A DNA stretch of 64,000 bases from Cytophagales bacterium (GTDB lineage Bacteria > Bacteroidota > Bacteroidia > Cytophagales > Thermoflexibacteraceae), in NCBI GenBank assembly GCA_013299115.1, contig JAAFKA010000003.1:1-64000 (forward strand), given 5' to 3'. This document shows positions 60,542 through 64,000 of the stretch, one piece after another (the first letter of the stretch is position 1; the number at the start of each line of letters is the position of its first letter). The notes under the pieces were generated by a model. The model did no database searches. It saw nothing but the letters and a program-made list of their open reading frames with translations, and was not told the DNA's origin. A program made the position numbers and the translations under genes.

Positions 60542-61252
60542 TTAATTGCCAGCACCTACCACAAATTTTTTGCGTAGTTCTTGAATTTGCCTTACTTTTT
60601 CGGCTTTCAATTTCTTTTCTTGGTCTTCCACCCACTTCACTTCGCTATATTTGCGGTTTGGATACTGTTCTATGTAGTAAACATATTTCAGCTTAAATTC
60701 CGCAAAAATTTCTTTGTAATACTCTTCAATCATAGCAAAGTTTGCGTGAATATTGGTTTTGAGGTCAGCTAACTCACTTTGCTCTTGCAAAATAATAGCC
60801 TCCATACCTGCCAATTCTGCGTGTGTAACCCGCTGTGCCTTGCCGTTTGCATCTTTTTTACCTTTTTTACCTGATTTTGCGTCATTGATTTGTTTCATGA
60901 TTTCCTCAAAAGCAACATCATCGATAAACATATCACTTTGGTCGGTAGGCAAGTTCAAACCAATAACAGCTTCTTCATCTGCCAACTGGCGAAGCATCAG
61001 TTCTTGTTTCCACATATTCACTTCTTCTAATTGCTTAATGGACATCTTGCTACGTGGCTTGCCACAGTATTTTGTCCACAAAGTAGTGTCAGTCGGATTA
61101 GACACTAACTTTTTCCAGATTTCAGGTTTCTTCAACGGGTCATCGACTCCTACTTGGGCAGAAGCCGCATTTTGCAAGCCTAACACCAACACAACAGCCA
61201 AGAACAACCGCAAGGCTGCTGCCAAATAACAATTTGACAAGGTAATTTTCAT
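60542..61252 (-). CDS. Exported helical protein of unknown function
   Basis: A 236-residue exported protein. The signal peptide (LRLFLAVVLVLGLQNAASA) is followed by a mature part beginning QVGVDDPLKKPEIWKKLVSN, then PTDTTLWTKYCGKPRSKMS. The rest is charged and helical with coiled-coil character (IILQEQSELADLKTNIHANF, KKLKAEKVRQIQELRKKF). A lysine/glycine linker (SGKKGKKDANGK) splits it in two. I recall similar unannotated proteins in Cytophagales but no function. It has a good leader-free gap to pabB and is probably monocistronic. Confidence 0.75.
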   Translation of the reverse strand: MKITLSNCYLAAALRLFLAVVLVLGLQNAASAQVGVDDPLKKPEIWKKLVSNPTDTTLWTKYCGKPRSKMSIKQLEEVNMWKQELMLRQLADEEAVIGLNLPTDQSDMFIDDVAFEEIMKQINDAKSGKKGKKDANGKAQRVTHAELAGMEAIILQEQSELADLKTNIHANFAMIEEYYKEIFAEFKLKYVYYIEQYPNRKYSEVKWVEDQEKKLKAEKVRQIQELRKKFVVGAGN

Positions 61253-61367
61253 AATTTTTTTTAGGTGATAATAGAAGCTAATACAAAGTTAGGTTTTATT
61301 GAAAAATAAAACAAAAAAGCAACCAATTTTTTATTTTTCCAAATATAAAATTGTGTTTAACAAGCCC

Positions 61368-62699
61368 TTAACAGCTTACTAACGAATTTAACACCTTGCG
61401 AATGGCTTGGGTTTTGAGCAAACATTCTTCATATTCTTGTGCTGCATCAGAGTCATAGGTGATGGCACTGCCCGCCATAAAATTGATAGTTTGGGCATGG
61501 TCATCATAAAAAATGGTGCGAATGACTACATTCAAATCAAAGTCGTTAGTAGGGGTGAAGTAGCCTACTGCACCTGAAAACAATCCTCTTTGGTGGGTTT
61601 CGTAGTGGTCTATGAGTTGCATAGCCCTTATTTTGGGGGCACCCGTCATACTGCCCATAGGGAAAGCATTTTTGATAATGGTTGTGAGTAGGGTAGGGGA
61701 GGCTACTGTTGCCACCACTGTCGAAATCATTTGGCTGACTTGGGCAAAACCATAAATTCCAAATAACTCCTCTACTTTGATAGAGCCTGTTTGGGCTGTT
61801 CGTGCAAAATCATTGCGAACAAGGTCGACTATCATTAAGTTTTCAGCTCTTTCTTTTTCGCTGTTTTTAAGTTGTTGTTGCAACAGTTGGTCTTCTTCTG
61901 GTGTTTTGCCACGTTTTACAGTACCTTTAATGGGTTGCGAAATAATTTGTTGTCCTTCTTTTTTTAAAAATCTTTCAGGCGAAGCCCCTATCAAATAAAG
62001 GTTTTGGTATTTGAAAAAACAGGCAAAAGGCATAGGCGAAATAGTTTTTAATTGCCAATAAGCAGCCACAGGGCTTATTTTCTGTTGGGCAGAAAAATGT
62101 AAGCAAAAATTCAGTTCATAAACCTCCCCTTCCCTAATGTTTTGCTTGATTTGTTCTACGCTTTGTATATAATCTTCTTTCGTTAAACTACACGTTATCA
62201 AGGTTTTATTTTTATTTTTCTCTCCATTTTGTATAGCATTGGTAGCAAGCAATGGCAAATTGGTAGCACAAATTTGTTGGTAAATAACTTGCGGGTTGTC
62301 AAAAGTATAAATAGTAATTTGTTGTTCGTCAAATTCAATCAAATGTTGAGGAACAAACCAAAAAGTTGGCGGAAAATGAATAGCAGCAGGGTTTTGACTT
62401 TGCAAATTTTCTATTTCATTTTTGAGGTCGTAGCTCAAAAAGCCAAAAACATAATCTTGGGCTTGGGTTTGAAAACTTTGCAACCATTCTAAATGTGTGA
62501 GTTTTTCTGGCTTTGTTGGTAATAATTCCTTTGCCCCTATTGCCAATAAGGTGCGAAAAGGTTGGTGGGGGTAGTGCGTAAACAAATGTGCATTGCCATC
62601 AGTCAAGCAGCAAACCTCAAACTCTTGAGCAAAAATAAGTGCTTGCTGTAAAAAATCGGGTGTAGCTGCAAAGGTCTGGCGGTTTCGTTGGGTGAACAT
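61368..62699 (-). CDS. pabB: Aminodeoxychorismate synthase component I
   Basis: A 443-residue chorismate-utilising enzyme of folate synthesis. The C-terminal half carries the fold: SPERFLKKEGQQIISQPIKGTVKRG, with the PIKGT lysine that marks PabB rather than TrpE (PIAGT), then LMIVDLVRNDFAR, GSMTGAPKIRAMQLIDHYE, RGLFSGAVGYF and SAITYDSDAAQEYEE. It converts chorismate to 4-amino-4-deoxychorismate with ammonia from PabA. Neither pabA nor pabC is adjacent. The N-terminal half is the usual weakly conserved domain. The ATG at 62699 (MFTQRNRQTF) gives the expected length. Confidence 0.9.
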   Translation of the reverse strand: MFTQRNRQTFAATPDFLQQALIFAQEFEVCCLTDGNAHLFTHYPHQPFRTLLAIGAKELLPTKPEKLTHLEWLQSFQTQAQDYVFGFLSYDLKNEIENLQSQNPAAIHFPPTFWFVPQHLIEFDEQQITIYTFDNPQVIYQQICATNLPLLATNAIQNGEKNKNKTLITCSLTKEDYIQSVEQIKQNIREGEVYELNFCLHFSAQQKISPVAAYWQLKTISPMPFACFFKYQNLYLIGASPERFLKKEGQQIISQPIKGTVKRGKTPEEDQLLQQQLKNSEKERAENLMIVDLVRNDFARTAQTGSIKVEELFGIYGFAQVSQMISTVVATVASPTLLTTIIKNAFPMGSMTGAPKIRAMQLIDHYETHQRGLFSGAVGYFTPTNDFDLNVVIRTIFYDDHAQTINFMAGSAITYDSDAAQEYEECLLKTQAIRKVLNSLVSC

Positions 62700-62760
62700 G
62701 GAACAGAATTATAAGATTAACAGGATTTGAAATTCAAAATTAGTGAGATTTTTAAATGAA

Positions 62761-62790
62761 AACAACCTAACACGAGGGTGTTAGGTTGTT
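62761..62790 (-). terminator. Intrinsic terminator of the SusD gene
   Basis: A perfect 13-bp stem AACAACCTAACAC (62761-62773) pairs with GTGTTAGGTTGTT (62778-62790) across a 4-base loop. In the leftward direction it is followed by TTTTC, 23 bp past the stop of the SusD-like gene. Confidence 0.85.
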
Positions 62791-62813
62791 GGAAAGCATA
62801 CTAACAAAATTAC

Positions 62814-64000
62814 TTAGTAACCCGCATTTTGTTTCAAATTTGGATTTACATTCATTTCTCGTTGAGGTATTGGTGCTACCAAAGCAGGAGCATCATAGTT
62901 TAAATTAATGGTATTACCACCAGCGTCAAAACCGGTAACAGCACCTTTCCAACGTTTCAAATCGTGAATTAAATGCCCTTCTGCTATTAATTCCAACTTA
63001 CGTTCTCTACGGATGTCATCAACTGTTAGAGAAGTAAGGGCTGATAAGTTTGCTCGCTGACGAATGCGGTTAATATCTTCAAGAGGTGAAGCACCCACGG
63101 AAGTAGTTAGTGCGAAGTTAGCCTCAGCTCTTATTAAATACATTTCAGCAAGACGTATAACAGGTAGAACAGCATTATTTTGTTCTGTCCATTTTCCAGA
63201 CAAGGTACGTGAACCTGCACCAACAAAGAACAAAGCACGACGTGCATCATTAGAGGCGAATTGGTTTAACATACCTGGTAAGTATTGTACATCGCGTCTT
63301 GAAACAAAGAAACTTGCCATCTGATTTACATTATCCTGAGCATTAGATTGGATAGCAAATAAATCTTCAGAAGAGTTTTTTGCATTATTAAAGCACGCAG
63401 CAACAGTAGCAGCCAAAGTTCTACGTGAGCCAGTAATTACCCTATTGGCAGCATCTCTTGCTTCTGCATATTTGTACTGTTGCAGATATACTCTTGACAA
63501 GAAAGCAGCAGCCACAGATTTATCCGCATAAACACCGTTTGAAGCAGGTAGTTTAGCTTCTGCGTCTTTCAAGTCTGCTTCAATAACAGCATATACCTCA
63601 CTGATTGTGCTTCTTTTCAACAGCTCTGTATTATTAGTTTTAGTTTGGATAGGAACACCACTATCGGCATCATTATTCGCTGAACCTTGTATAAATGGTT
63701 TTCCATATATACGCAATATCTCAAAGTGCATGATGGCACGTAGAAACTTAGCTTCGCCTTCTATTCTATTCTTTGCTGTTTCATCTTTTACTAAGGCCAT
63801 ATTTTCTAATACCAAATTAGCCCCATTGATTGTTCGGTAGGCAGCTAACCACATAGCAGCCACGTCAGCATTATTGACTAATATGTATTTATTAGAGAAT
63901 TGACGAGGGTCGTCAAATGTTCCACGCCAGCGAATTTCTGCTAGACTTGCACCCAACAGTTCAGCATTTAACAGCATACGTGAACCATAGGCATTTGTAG
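62814..64000 (-). CDS. SusD/RagB-family outer-membrane lipoprotein, C-terminal part
   Basis: A SusD-like glycan- or peptide-binding lipoprotein, cut by the window end; the visible part is 395 codons. Family landmarks: AAYRTINGANLVLENM, then EGEAKFLRAIMHFEILRIYGKPF, TTELLKRSTISEVYAVIEAD and DLKDAEAKLP-type helix, AAAFLSRVYLQQYKYAEARDAA (TPR helices). The end has VLPVIRLAEMYLIRAEANF, DINRIRQRANLSAL and RRERKLELIAEGHLIHDLKRW. It normally works with a SusC-type TonB-dependent transporter, which would lie just beyond the right edge upstream. No enzymes that hint at the substrate lie downstream. Confidence 0.93.
   Translation of the reverse strand, partial: TNAYGSRMLLNAELLGASLAEIRWRGTFDDPRQFSNKYILVNNADVAAMWLAAYRTINGANLVLENMALVKDETAKNRIEGEAKFLRAIMHFEILRIYGKPFIQGSANNDADSGVPIQTKTNNTELLKRSTISEVYAVIEADLKDAEAKLPASNGVYADKSVAAAFLSRVYLQQYKYAEARDAANRVITGSRRTLAATVAACFNNAKNSSEDLFAIQSNAQDNVNQMASFFVSRRDVQYLPGMLNQFASNDARRALFFVGAGSRTLSGKWTEQNNAVLPVIRLAEMYLIRAEANFALTTSVGASPLEDINRIRQRANLSALTSLTVDDIRRERKLELIAEGHLIHDLKRWKGAVTGFDAGGNTINLNYDAPALVAPIPQREMNVNPNLKQNAGY

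Overview
The window comes from a Bacteroidota chromosome, most likely Cytophagales-like or Saprospirales-like. The evidence is a SusD-family lipoprotein, type IX secretion C-terminal domains, a BT_3928-type DoxX protein, DUF3109, DUF3616 and DUF3299 families, and promoters of the TTTG-N19-21-TAnnTTTG type. No rRNA, tRNA or CRISPR array was recognised. I could not assign a species.

Layout. 1-5.4 kb: the edge of an IS630-type transposase, then a cobalamin-riboswitch-controlled outer-membrane receptor with a beta-propeller lipoprotein, then infA and map. 5.6-9.2 kb: an AAA/PD-(D/E)XK protein, a DUF3109 protein and a glycosyltransferase. 9.5-18.2 kb: a CobW-type zinc chaperone gene with two Zur-like operators, OmpA-family and other exported proteins, an M42 peptidase, DUF3616, a large unknown protein, and exonuclease III. 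18.3-25.5 kb: BT_3928-type protein, purH, a Gfo/Idh-SDR fusion, and a TPR-SpoIIE phosphatase. 25.5-33 kb: GT39-like protein, DUF3299, an acyltransferase, a double alpha/beta hydrolase, SCO, KdnB and a lipoprotein. 33.6-43.3 kb: a secreted M4 protease, then a region of three tandemly duplicated units. Each unit has a structured leader, a lipoprotein and the head of a secreted lipase-like gene; only the last unit keeps the whole lipase gene. 43.5-46.8 kb: an SLC45-like transporter, a decayed phosphatase and a lipoprotein. 46.9-59.8 kb: a defence-like region around thrS. 60-64 kb: small unknown genes, pabB and a SusD protein cut by the window edge.

The most striking find is the thrS region. A 3.5-kb AT-rich segment is bounded by 31-bp perfect direct repeats, one being the 3' end of thrS and the other a detached copy of it. 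It carries exactly three genes: a PD-(D/E)XK-like protein, a PtuA-like ATPase and a PtuB-like HNH nuclease, which together look like a Septu variant with an extra gene. A triple-TIR/TPR protein lies on one side, and an AbiL-like (RloA/RloB) pair lies on the other side of thrS.

A second theme is repeat biology. Eleven copies of a small palindrome share conserved arms but have hairpin tips that change with base-pairing kept. Palindromes and octanucleotide tandem repeats have entered the signal-peptide coding ends of exported proteins. In the large lipase-like gene, the count of an 8-bp repeat decides whether the signal peptide is in frame, and as sequenced it is out of frame.
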